From Macrothele yani (Eukaryota; Arthropoda; Arachnida; Araneae; Macrothelidae): a stretch of 64,000 bases of DNA. A model generated the notes under the pieces. The model worked only from the letters and a program-made list of their open reading frames with translations. It did no database searches and was not told the origin of the DNA. Positions 8,671 to 16,688 of this stretch are shown one piece after another; within the stretch, counting starts at the first letter, position 1, and each line of letters opens with the position of its first letter. A program made the position numbers and the translations under genes. The DNA is taken from contig CM077034.1 in assembly GCA_039090855.1 (NCBI GenBank), positions 229,447,505 to 229,511,504 on the forward strand. Direction: 5' to 3'.

Positions 8671-8935
8671 GTACGACGTGCGGATGCTTCCATTGCCCGC
8701 GCGATCTCCCGACCTCTCGAGCATCTGTGTGGACACGAGTGGACGTCCCTTGAGTATCCTCCCAGGTTCCCACCCCCGCAAAATGAAGACGAACTGTGGA
8801 CTCGGATCAACACCACACATGTCCACGATACCCAAGGACACTATTCGGACTCTCAGTGCCATGTTGAATTCAATGCTGTATCGCCCAAAATGGGGGGGGG
8901 GGTCACACTCCTTATTGATCATCCTGTATATTCAG
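8671..8935 (+). pseudogene. Tc1-like transposase relic, right part
   Basis: This continues the relic from 7994. In shifting plus-strand frames it shows the equivalent of PRDLPTSRASVWTR, which corresponds to the WPARSPDLSPIEHVWD block. It is followed by PPQNEDELWTRINTTHVHDT and an SQCHVEFNAV tail typical of Tc1 C-termini. A poly(G) run lies near 8890-8902. No terminal repeat could be paired. Confidence 0.55.
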
Positions 8936-9364
8936 CCACTGGAGCCTAGTCTGTATTTGCCAATTAAATAATTTGTTCAGGACCTACTTGGTTATCTGTG
9001 TGTGCAGTTTGGTCTGTTTTCGAGCATTCCTTCATGGTGTGGCATTTTCTCTGTCAGGCAGCCCTTGCAAAACTGTTGAAATTTCTACTAGCCAGTGTGG
9101 CTAGTGGAATAAAAATTTTACTAGCCAAATGACAAAATCTACTGGTCATGCAAAGCTAAAAAAAATAAAAATAAAAAAAAATTCAGTAACTTCTCTACTT
9201 ACGTTTCTACGAAATTAAATGGGTGACTGTTTTTTTCTCTTTCTAATGACAGACCCCCTCCCCCATCACCTTCATAAGAACAGATGCAGAGCAGTTACTG
9301 CATAGGGTCATTAGATTGACTGCAAATATTGCTTATGCTCTCAATGCCATGTTGAATACAATAT
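8936..9364. other. Unassigned spacer
   Basis: Contains a locally repetitive CTAGCC/ACTAGCC stretch (9087-9128) and an A-rich run (9158-9182). No gene seen. Confidence 0.35.
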
Positions 9365-9384
9365 TAGGCTAGCTCCAAGTTTAG

Positions 9385-9788
9385 AGAACAAAGTTAAAAA
9401 TTTTTTTCCCTAAAATAGTTCAAAGAGAAGAAGATATTTTTAAAATGCAAGGAGTAGTTTATGAAGTAAATTGTAGTTGTGGACTATCTTACATAGGTGA
9501 AACAGGTCGCAGACTAGAAACTCGTATAGCTGAGCATAAAGCAGCTATAAAAAATTGCTCCAACAAGACTGGATTAGATAGGCATGTTAGAGAAACTGGG
9601 CACAGCATGGATTGGAATTCCCTTAAAGTAATCAGTTTCCAAAGCAATTTCCAAAAAGAAAACTGAAAGAAGGAATAGAGATTGAGAAAAATCAAAATTC
9701 CATCATCAATGACTGCAAAGGATTTTCCCTGCCTAACATCTGGCAGGATTTGTTGAAAAATAACCTAAACCGTCAAGGTAAACCATAA
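9385..9788 (+). pseudogene. Penelope-like GIY-YIG endonuclease domain, partial
   Basis: The plus strand encodes GVVYEVNCSCGLSYIGETGR, then RLETRIAEHKAAIKN and HVRETGHSMDWNSLKVI. These are the GIY-YIG core with the CxC insertion and the downstream Arg, His and GHxxDW elements typical of the Penelope group with a Cys-bearing linker. A frameshift near 9660 moves the C-terminus to another frame (IEIEKNQNSIINDCKGFSLP, then NIWQDLL), the usual ending of these proteins. It belongs to a different PLE lineage from the copies at 628-1320 and 53117-54400, which lack the CxC. Confidence 0.75.
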
Positions 9789-9829
9789 CCGTGATAGTGA
9801 CAAGTAAAAAGTGACAACAACAAGACAGC

Positions 9830-9858
9830 CTGAAGAAGGAGAAGAGTTTTCTCCGAAA
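9830..9858 (+). ncRNA. Hammerhead-ribozyme-like core motif of a PLE
   Basis: CTGAAGA, then a stem GGAGAA/TTCTCC with a short loop, then GAAA, downstream of the PLE coding end. The order and spacing match the motif at 738-765. One core base differs from the classic CTGATGA. Cleavage activity is not shown by sequence. Confidence 0.4.
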
Positions 9859-9900
9859 ATTTCCTAGTAAAATTCCCATAAAAATGCTTTAGATTATTAA

Positions 9901-10075
9901 TTGCTTATGCTTTTGTTCCAAAATGATTGATTTTTTGACAATTTATTTTCAGTGCTGTAACATAATTACTTTTACTATCTTAATTTACACATGCATAATT
10001 TATTTTAGAGAGGCCATTGAAGTTAGATGTCTAATTTCCTTAATAATATTTAAAACAAAGGGACAAAAGCTAGGA
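9901..10075. other. Unassigned spacer
   Basis: AT-rich; no gene or repeat recognised. Confidence 0.35.
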
Positions 10076-10220
10076 TATACACTGGCGTGTAAAACTTAAT
10101 GATGAGACGGTTTTTCGAATGTAACGTGGTGTAGATGTGCTCCACATCGACTCAAATCATACCACAAGATCCCCAAGATGTAAGAATATGGGACAAGTGA
10201 GCAAAACCGTCAAAACAAGG

Positions 10221-10463
10221 AATCCAAAGCATACAAAGGCACTTTATTGAAAAGGTAGCTTCGAGCACAACTGGACAGAAGACAGAAACGTCCATGTGAC
10301 AGGCGGCTGCCAAGAAAAATCCTATCTTTAGTAGGGGATATGATCTCCCCTACTAAAGATTGGATTTTTCTTGGCAGCCGCCTGTCACATGGACGTTTCT
10401 GTCTTCTGTCCAGTTGTGCTCGAAGCTACCTTTTCAATAAAGTGCCTTTGTATGCTTTGGATT
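10221..10463. repeat. Long hairpin: inverted duplication of the RTE 5' end
   Basis: The arms 10221-10338 and 10346-10463 are near-perfect reverse complements with a 7-nt centre at 10339-10345. The right arm is the start of the RTE element that continues to 13617; the left arm is an inverted copy of that start. The structure would extrude as a cruciform, and its RNA would fold into a long duplex. Confidence 0.9.
10340..10351. repeat. RTE target-site duplication, left
   Basis: ATGATCTCCCCT occurs here and at 13618-13629, at the two ends of the RTE element. The first ATG may partly belong to the TGA tail, so the true duplication is 9-12 bp. Confidence 0.65.
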
Positions 10464-13400
10464 TCAGCCTCTCCTTGACAAATGTCAACCCCGCCTTCTC
10501 GTGGTGCATCCTGTTCCCACTAAAGGGGCTCTGACGACCGCAAATAGCGGTATAACTATACCATCGGGATCAGAGGAAATGCTATCCCACACTCACCAAC
10601 CCGCTTGGCCAGCGTGGTGAGTTATGGCCAAACACCTCCAAAATGACTCTACAACTTAAATCTTGGCCCTCAGTCTCCGGCAGCTGGAATGTACCTGGCC
10701 AAGGCAGCGGCCAGTGCGACATGAAGGCAGAGGGTGCTAAGAATCCCCGGAAGACCGGACTAGGCTGCCATTTGATGCTGACCTTGGCTACCTACAACGG
10801 ACGCTCCCTATCTTCTGATTCAAGGCTTCTTGAATTGGAAGAGGAACTACAAAGGATCAAGTGGGACATTGTCGGGCTAAGTGAGGTAAGGAGAAAAGGA
10901 GAAGATCTCATTGAACTGAAAAGTGGACATCTCTTCTATTATCGTGGGACAGATACTGGCAGAACTAGTGGTGTTGGATTTATAATAAACAAGAAACTGA
11001 AGGATAAAGTGGTAGAAGTTGAAAGTTCCTCTGACAGAGCTGCACGACTCGTTATCCAACTATCGAGAAGATACCAGGCTCAGATTATTCAAACTTATGC
11101 ACCCACCACAAGTCATCCTGAAGAAGAAATTGAAGAATTTTATGAGGAAATTCGTCATCTAAATAATAAAGGTAAGCAGCACTTGAAGATAATTATGGGA
11201 GATTTCAATGCAAAAATAGGGCACCGGCAACAGAATGAAACTTCAGTAGGTGAATTCGGTCACGGCAACAGAAACCAGCGTGGAAATACTCTCATTGAGT
11301 TTGCAGAGGCAGAAGGATTTTTCATCTTGAATTCCTTTTTCAAGAAAAAGCCACACAGGAAATGGACATGGAGACATCCAATTGGGACGACAAGTGAAAT
11401 TGATTTTATTATGTGTAACAAAAAATTCGTCATCGAAGACTGCAGTGTACTAAACAAGTTCAACACAGGTAGTGACCATAGATTAGTGAGATGTAAGATG
11501 CACCTCAACACTAAACTGGAACGTGGCAAGCTCATAAGACAAACAAAATGTATTGACATAACCAACCTTAAAAAACACCATAATACTTTCAAGTTGGAAC
11601 TGAAGAACAGGTTCTCTGCTTTAGAAGGCCTAACATCGGAAGAAGTGGATATTTCGGAAGTTAACAGAAAAGTAACCAAAGCTCTTATGGAAACAGCAAC
11701 AAAATTAGCTGGGTCTAAGAACAAGTTGCATGTAAACAAATTATCAGGAAAAACCAAAATGTTGATGCAAAAAAGAAGAGAGATGAGGACAACTAAAGAA
11801 GATGTGACTTCCAAAGTGGAATATATAGAGCTATGCAAGACAGCACGAAAAAGTATCACTGAAGACGTAAGGAAATTCAACTGTGAGCTAGTGAGGAAAG
11901 CAATTGAAAACAACCAAAGCCTAAAGATAGCAAAGGGACATCTCAGTAAGGGAAGAAAACAGATTATGGCTCTGAGAAAAGAAGATGGTTCTATAACAAG
12001 AAATAGAGGCGAAATTTTGACAAGAGTGAAAGATTTCTACTCCAAATTATATGAAAGGGATGATACATGTACTCCAGACATCATGAAAGGTACCAGAGTT
12101 CTTCCAGTCCTCCCAGCAGAAGTTGCTCATGCAATCAAGAACATGAAGCGGGGGAAAGCTCCAGGAGAAGATGGAATTACTATAGACATCATACAAGAAG
12201 CAAGTGGAGAAATTGAAACAGTACTCGCCCAAATTTTCACTCGATGCCTTAATGAAGGGAAGATTCCTGAGGATTGGAACAATGCTACAATGATCCTGCT
12301 ACATAAAAAAGGTGACATTGAGGATCTCAGGAACTACAGACCTATCAGCCTCCTATCAGTGGTTTATAAAATCTTCACTAAAGTTCTTTCACACCGCTTG
12401 AAGGTAACACTGGACATGGCTCAACCGAGAGAACAAGCTGGATTCAGGAGTGGCTACAGCACAATAGATCATATCCATGTACTGAGAGAACTAATTGAAA
12501 GAGCGAGGGAATATGAACTTCCATTGTGCATGGCTTTTATCGATTATGAAAAAGCCTTTGATTCGGTGAAACCATCAGCAGTTACCACGGCTCTGAAATC
12601 CTGCGGTATTGAAAATGCATACATTAATATTATTAATAACATCTATGAAAATGCAAGTGCAAAGATTCGGCTGTTTGAAAATACAACACACATAAAAATT
12701 GGAAAGGGAGTGAGACAAGGTGACACCATATCTCCGAAGCTCTTTAATGCCACATTGGAAAATGTCTTTCAATCACTGAACTGGGAAAACAAAGGGATAA
12801 AGATTAATGGAGATTATCTAACCCACCTTCGTTTTGCTGATGACGTAGTCATTTTTGCAACTACCCCATCAGAGCTGCAGAGTATGATCCAGGAACTTGC
12901 TGACAAGAGTAAAGAAGTGGGATTAAAAATGAACTTTCAGAAGACAAAAGTGATGTTCAATGCTTTTACAAGAAATGAAGATTTATCGATTGATGGAGAA
13001 AAACTGGAGATAACAGATACATATGTTTATCTTGGACAGCAGATATCAAGTGAGGGTCACATTGATGAAGAAATTAATCGGCGTACAAAACTTGCCTGGA
13101 GAGCTTTTGGAAGAAACAGCATAATTTTCAAGAGCAATATGCCATTATGTCTTAAAAGAAAAGTGTTTGATCAATGCATTCTTCCAGTGCTTACGTATGG
13201 TGCAGAGACGTGGACCTTAACTAAAAGAGACATACAAAGGCTGCAGACAACTCAAAGAAGCATGGAGAGGTGCATGCTTGGTATAACCAGGAGAGATAAG
13301 AAGAGGAACTCGTGGATCCGAAAAATGACGAGAGTGGAAGACATCATGATCAGAGTTAAATCCCTGAAATGGCAATGGGCTGGACATACTGCCAGAAGGA

Positions 13401-13617
13401 CAGACCATAGATGGACAGCCGAAATTTTAGATTGGATTCCAAGGGACAGGAAAAGACCCAGAAAAAGACCACATGGGAGATGGGTGGATGAAATTCGTAA
13501 ATATGCGGGAGTGACATGGAGGAGACTGGCACAAGACAGACCGTTGTGGAGGAAACTTGGGGAGACCTTCGTCCAGCAGTGGATTGATAATGGTTGACAA
13601 TGATGATGATGATGATG
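10352..13617 (+). mobile_element. Full-length RTE-type non-LTR retrotransposon
   Basis: It has a 5' untranslated region of about 290 bp, one long ORF with endonuclease and reverse transcriptase, a very short 3' end and a (TGA)n microsatellite tail (13598-13617), as is characteristic of the RTE clade. It is bounded by a probable target duplication and inserted in a Tc1-like gene. A 5'-truncated sister copy lies at 58788-61127 on the other strand. Confidence 0.85.
10643..13597 (+). CDS. RTE retrotransposon endonuclease/reverse transcriptase, intact ORF
   Basis: This 984-codon ORF encodes the enzyme that nicks chromosomal DNA and reverse-transcribes element RNA at the nick. An apurinic-type endonuclease fills roughly residues 45-290: LATYNGRSL, LSEVRRK (Glu near 79), IMGDFNAKIG (near 186), SEIDFIMCN and TGSDHRLV (His near 278). 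The reverse transcriptase follows: [49 protein letters not shown] and the catalytic FADD (about residue 730). The C-terminus has YGAETWTLTK and WQWAGHTARRTDHRW. There are no internal stops. The start is uncertain: the first ATG is given, but M45 directly before the endonuclease (MLTLATYNG) is equally plausible. Length and layout are normal for a BovB/RTE-like protein, so the copy may be recently active. Confidence 0.9.
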   Translation: MTLQLKSWPSVSGSWNVPGQGSGQCDMKAEGAKNPRKTGLGCHLMLTLATYNGRSLSSDSRLLELEEELQRIKWDIVGLSEVRRKGEDLIELKSGHLFYYRGTDTGRTSGVGFIINKKLKDKVVEVESSSDRAARLVIQLSRRYQAQIIQTYAPTTSHPEEEIEEFYEEIRHLNNKGKQHLKIIMGDFNAKIGHRQQNETSVGEFGHGNRNQRGNTLIEFAEAEGFFILNSFFKKKPHRKWTWRHPIGTTSEIDFIMCNKKFVIEDCSVLNKFNTGSDHRLVRCKMHLNTKLERGKLIRQTKCIDITNLKKHHNTFKLELKNRFSALEGLTSEEVDISEVNRKVTKALMETATKLAGSKNKLHVNKLSGKTKMLMQKRREMRTTKEDVTSKVEYIELCKTARKSITEDVRKFNCELVRKAIENNQSLKIAKGHLSKGRKQIMALRKEDGSITRNRGEILTRVKDFYSKLYERDDTCTPDIMKGTRVLPVLPAEVAHAIKNMKRGKAPGEDGITIDIIQEASGEIETVLAQIFTRCLNEGKIPEDWNNATMILLHKKGDIEDLRNYRPISLLSVVYKIFTKVLSHRLKVTLDMAQPREQAGFRSGYSTIDHIHVLRELIERAREYELPLCMAFIDYEKAFDSVKPSAVTTALKSCGIENAYINIINNIYENASAKIRLFENTTHIKIGKGVRQGDTISPKLFNATLENVFQSLNWENKGIKINGDYLTHLRFADDVVIFATTPSELQSMIQELADKSKEVGLKMNFQKTKVMFNAFTRNEDLSIDGEKLEITDTYVYLGQQISSEGHIDEEINRRTKLAWRAFGRNSIIFKSNMPLCLKRKVFDQCILPVLTYGAETWTLTKRDIQRLQTTQRSMERCMLGITRRDKKRNSWIRKMTRVEDIMIRVKSLKWQWAGHTARRTDHRWTAEILDWIPRDRKRPRKRPHGRWVDEIRKYAGVTWRRLAQDRPLWRKLGETFVQQWIDNG

Positions 13618-13629
13618 ATGATCTCCCCT
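13618..13629. repeat. RTE target-site duplication, right
   Basis: Second copy of ATGATCTCCCCT, directly after the TGA-repeat tail. Confidence 0.65.
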
Positions 13630-14654
13630 GACTGCGTTGCAGGATTTACAACGTCTGTCCATGCTGAGGATGAGGTTGTCAAGGAGCTTTTGAGGCATCG
13701 CGGCCCATTCCTCTTCAAGCGCCAATCACAGCTCTGCGGAAGCATTGCTGGCGGTTGGTGACGTGCTGCCAAGCGTCTCCCGAGAAGGTTCCACACGTGT
13801 TCGATTGGATTTAGGTCCTGGGACCTTGCGGGCCAATCCATGCGTTGAATATCTTCACTCTCCAACAGCTCTGTGACAGCCAATGTATGATGAGGTGTAG
13901 CGTTGTCGTCCATGAAGAGGAACTCAGGACCCACAGCACCTCTAAACAAACTCACGTGAGGCAGGAGAACCTCGGTACAATAGCGGACACCAGTGACTGT
14001 ACCTCCTTGGAAGATGTGGAGGTCAGTACGGCTACCAAGCATGATACTGCCCCAAACGAGAACTCCGCCACCTCCAAACCGGTCCCTTTCGATGATGTTG
14101 GAGGTGTGATTGCGTGTTGTCTGCTCTCTCTAGATGTGTATACGTCCAGAATCGCTCGTTAATCTAAATCGGCTCCCATCCGTAAAGAGAACTCGACCCC
14201 ATTGCTGATGTGTCCAGTTCTTGTGTTCCTGGCACCACAGAAACTGCCGTCTCCGATGTACAGACGTTAATGGCACACACCGTACTGGTCGTCGTGCAAA
14301 TAGACCACCTTTGTGCAGCCACCTGGCAACGGTAAAACGCGATAACGAACGTCCAGTTGTCTGTTGCATGTGCCTTGCGATCTCTCCCGCTGTCTGCCGT
14401 CTATCTCTTCTTGCCCATAGGACAACATACCAGTCATACGCCGCCGTGGTCGCTCACGGACGACCACTGCTAAACTCTCGGACAGCTGTTCCTGTTGTTT
14501 GAAATGTTCTCCAAGCTCGTGAAACGATGCTGTGAGCGATCCCGAACTCCTCGGCCACACTAGTCACACTTCGACCTTCTTCCAACTTCCCAGTGACACG
14601 ACCTCGGGTAAAGTCATCCAGATGTCGTCTACTGGATTGCCTGTTGGTCATATC
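13622..14654 (-). pseudogene. Tc1-like transposase pseudogene (DD34E type)
   Basis: Read on the minus strand from about 14654 (MTNRQSSRRHLDDFTRGRVT). An N-terminal helix-turn-helix (VAEEFGIAHSIVSRAWRTFQ) is followed by a GRP-type linker and a second DNA-binding region (RSLSRFTVARWLHKGGLFAR). The catalytic blocks are VLFTDGSRFRL (first Asp; the usual DES is DGS), FLFMDDNATPHHT (second Asp) and WPARSQDLNPIEHVWNLLGR (Glu). Frameshifts near 14460, 14130 and 13760 and a stop break the gene. The C-terminus (CNAVRGDH) is where the RTE inserted. The family is distinct from the Tc1-like copies at 50311-52310 and 56950-58141. Confidence 0.8.
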
Positions 14655-14847
14655 ACACGGTGGCAGCAACTCGACGTCGTTCAAACCGATGTACACCGTG
14701 CGTACGTCATGCTGCATATATGTATATTCCCTACCGTACCGAACCCTAGTCTATCTCCTGAGTGGTCTTTCGGTCCATTCTGCCTGCTCGTTCCGCTGTT
14801 ATGCTAATTTCTCCTCTTCGTCCTTAATTTTTGCACACCAGTGTATA

Positions 14848-15130
14848 AGCAAAAAGTGGCACTAATAATGTTGATACAGTTTACCGCTGATATGTACTGC
14901 GTATGATCTTCCCATCAGAGGTATCTGCCCACCACAATTGAATAGCATTTTGAGGATCAAAATCTTCAATTGAACAGCCATTGCATCTAATCATCATTAA
15001 GTCATTAAATTTTCACTATTCAGGCATGCCCGATTCCTCGTTATTATGAGGTTCATTGCTGAAAAGCTACGCTTACAAGGAGTACTACTTGGCATTAATT
15101 AGATCAGTTGCATCATCTTAAAAACATTGC
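14848..15130. other. Unassigned spacer
   Basis: No coding or repeat signal recognised between the Tc1 terminus and the LINE fragment. Confidence 0.35.
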
Positions 15131-15153
15131 CGTAACAGTTTGTTTCTTTTTGG

Positions 15154-16510
15154 TCAGCATATATGCAGCTGAACAGTGTTTGGTTTTTCCTTATTTATAC
15201 TCAGTTTGAATTTCATGCAAACTTCGTGTATCCGAGTCAACATACTCTGCAACTCACTTTTGCTCTCTGCCAACAGGACAGTGTCATCAGCATACAGCAA
15301 TCTGCACACACGGATATCACCAAGCCATAAACCACTATTGTCTATTATGGCATCACGCATGCATGCGTCCATAAATATATTAAACAGCCATGGTGACATT
15401 ACACAACCTTGTCTAACTCCTGCACCAATAGAAAACCATTTTGATAAAACACCATTCACTCGTACACAAGCTCTACTACCAGCATACATGGCTTTTACAC
15501 TATTAAGTAGATTCCCAGTAACACCATATTCATTCAATACCTTCCACAAGAGTGTCCTATTCACTCGGTCGTAAGCTTTCTCTAAATCTATGAAAGCAGT
15601 AATAACTTTCTTACCAACAGCCAGATACTTTTCAATCATCGTGCACCAAGACATAAACCACTATTATCTATTTTAGCATCATGAATCCATAAATATATTA
15701 AACAGCCATGGTGACATTACACAACCTTGTCTGACTCCTGCACCAATAGAAAACCATTTTGATAAAACACCATTCACTCGTACACAAGCTCTACTACCAG
15801 CATACATGGCTTTTACACTATTAAGTAGATTCCCAGTAACACCATATTCATTCAATACCTTCCACAAAAGTGTCCTATTGACTCGGTCGTAAGCTTTCTC
15901 TAAATCTATGAAAGCAGTAAAAACTTTCTTCCCAACAGCCAGATACTTTTCAATCATCGTGCACCAAGCCATAAACCACTATTATCTATTTTGGCATCAT
16001 GCATCCATAAATATATTAAACAGCCATGGTGACATTACACAACCTTGTCTGACTCCTGCACCAATAGAAAACCATTTTGATAAAACACCATTCACTCGTA
16101 CACAAGCTCTACTACCAGCATACATGGCTTTTACACTATTAAGTAGATTCCCAGTAACGCCATATTCATTCAATACCTTCCACAAAAGTGTCCTATTCAT
16201 TCGGTCATAAGCTTTCTCTAAATCTATGAAGGCAGTAAAAACTTTCTTCCCAACAGCCAGATACTTTTCAATCATCTTGCGTAATGCAAAAATCTGGTTA
16301 GTGCAGCCTTTACCAGGCATAAAACCACTCTGAACATCCCACACTTTCAATGATGTAAGACCCCAGTACTTTTTCAATAACAACCTTACCAAACACTTTC
16401 CCTGGCACACTCAGTAGGCTAATACCACGATAGTTCTTGCATTCAGTCTGATCACCTTTTCCCTTATACAAGGGAACAATGATAGCATCCTTCAATGTTT
16501 TAAAAATACA
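15154..16510 (-). pseudogene. LINE reverse transcriptase fragment with internal triplication
   Basis: The minus strand begins near 16500 with [20 protein letters not shown] and NYRGISLLSVPGKVFGKV (RT motif 1). It continues through GFMPGKGCTNQIFALR, TAFIDLEKAYDRVNR (motif A) and GAGVRQGCVMSPWLFNIFMD (motif B), and ends with LLYADDTVLLAESKSELQ (motif C with the catalytic YADD). The segment between motifs A and B is present three times in tandem, so the natural order is broken, and there are stops at the junctions. The endonuclease and the 3' region are missing. It differs clearly from the RTE copies; the clade is uncertain. It lies in the intron just upstream of the ORP exon. Confidence 0.8.
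15318..16279 (-). repeat. Three tandem copies of a 318-bp LINE segment
   Basis: Copies at 15318-15643, 15644-15961 and 15962-16279 share TCCATAAATATATTAAACAG at 15368, 15686 and 16004 (offset exactly 318). The first copy is 8 bp longer because of a CATGCATG-like expansion near 15358-15368. Divergence is only a few bases per copy, so the triplication is young compared with the LINE itself. Confidence 0.9.
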
Positions 16511-16576
16511 TACTAGCAATGCTTTTAACTACTTGCAGTGTTTTAAACAGCACGTACATATTTTATTTATTTTTAG

Positions 16577-16682
16577 GAAGCCCGTTGAAGGCCAGTTGTA
16601 CAAGTATACGAATGTAGTCAAAGGATGGCAATACAGGTGGTTCGTGCTAACCCCTGAAACAGGAATGTTGGAATATTACATG
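16577..16682 (+). CDS. Exon of an oxysterol-binding-protein-related protein (ORP9/10/11-like PH domain)
   Basis: A 106-bp internal exon. A pyrimidine-rich tract ending TTTTTAG precedes it (acceptor at 16575-16576), and ATG|GTAAGT follows (donor at 16683). It starts with the third base of a codon and encodes [20 protein letters not shown] and [15 protein letters not shown], the first strands of a pleckstrin-homology domain. The [16 protein letters not shown] core is characteristic of the ORP9/10/11 group, proteins that bind phosphoinositides through this domain and transfer lipids at membrane contact sites. No other exon of the gene is recognisable in the window, so the following intron exceeds 47 kb and contains the satellite. 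The exact ORP paralogue cannot be settled from 35 residues. Confidence 0.8.
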
Positions 16683-16688
16683 GTAAGT
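16683..16688 (+). other. 5' splice site of the ORP exon
   Basis: GTAAGT directly follows the coding segment, a consensus donor. The satellite begins 43 bp downstream. Confidence 0.75.

Larger units (their letters stand above)
9365..9900 (+). mobile_element. Penelope-like element, 3' fragment
   Basis: Contains the C-terminal GIY-YIG coding part (below) followed by a 3' untranslated region with a hammerhead-like motif at 9830-9858. No reverse transcriptase remains upstream, and I could not define target duplications, so the 5' limit is approximate. Confidence 0.7.
10076..14847 (-). mobile_element. Tc1-like element, split by an RTE retrotransposon
   Basis: The left end TATACACTGGCGTGT (10076-10090) and the reverse complement of the right end (TATACACTGGTGTGC, ending at 14847) match at 13 of 15 bases, and similarity continues inward. 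Between them lie a minus-strand Tc1 transposase pseudogene (13622-14654) and, inserted at its C-terminal end, a full-length RTE element with a 12-bp target duplication. Confidence 0.65.

Noticed and set aside
10340..10534. Small plus-strand ORF in the hairpin right arm
   Set aside because: It lies in the 5' untranslated region of the RTE, has no family resemblance and overlaps the inverted repeat.
12047..12318. Minus-strand ORFs across the RTE gene
   Set aside because: Antisense shadows of a well-supported coding region.
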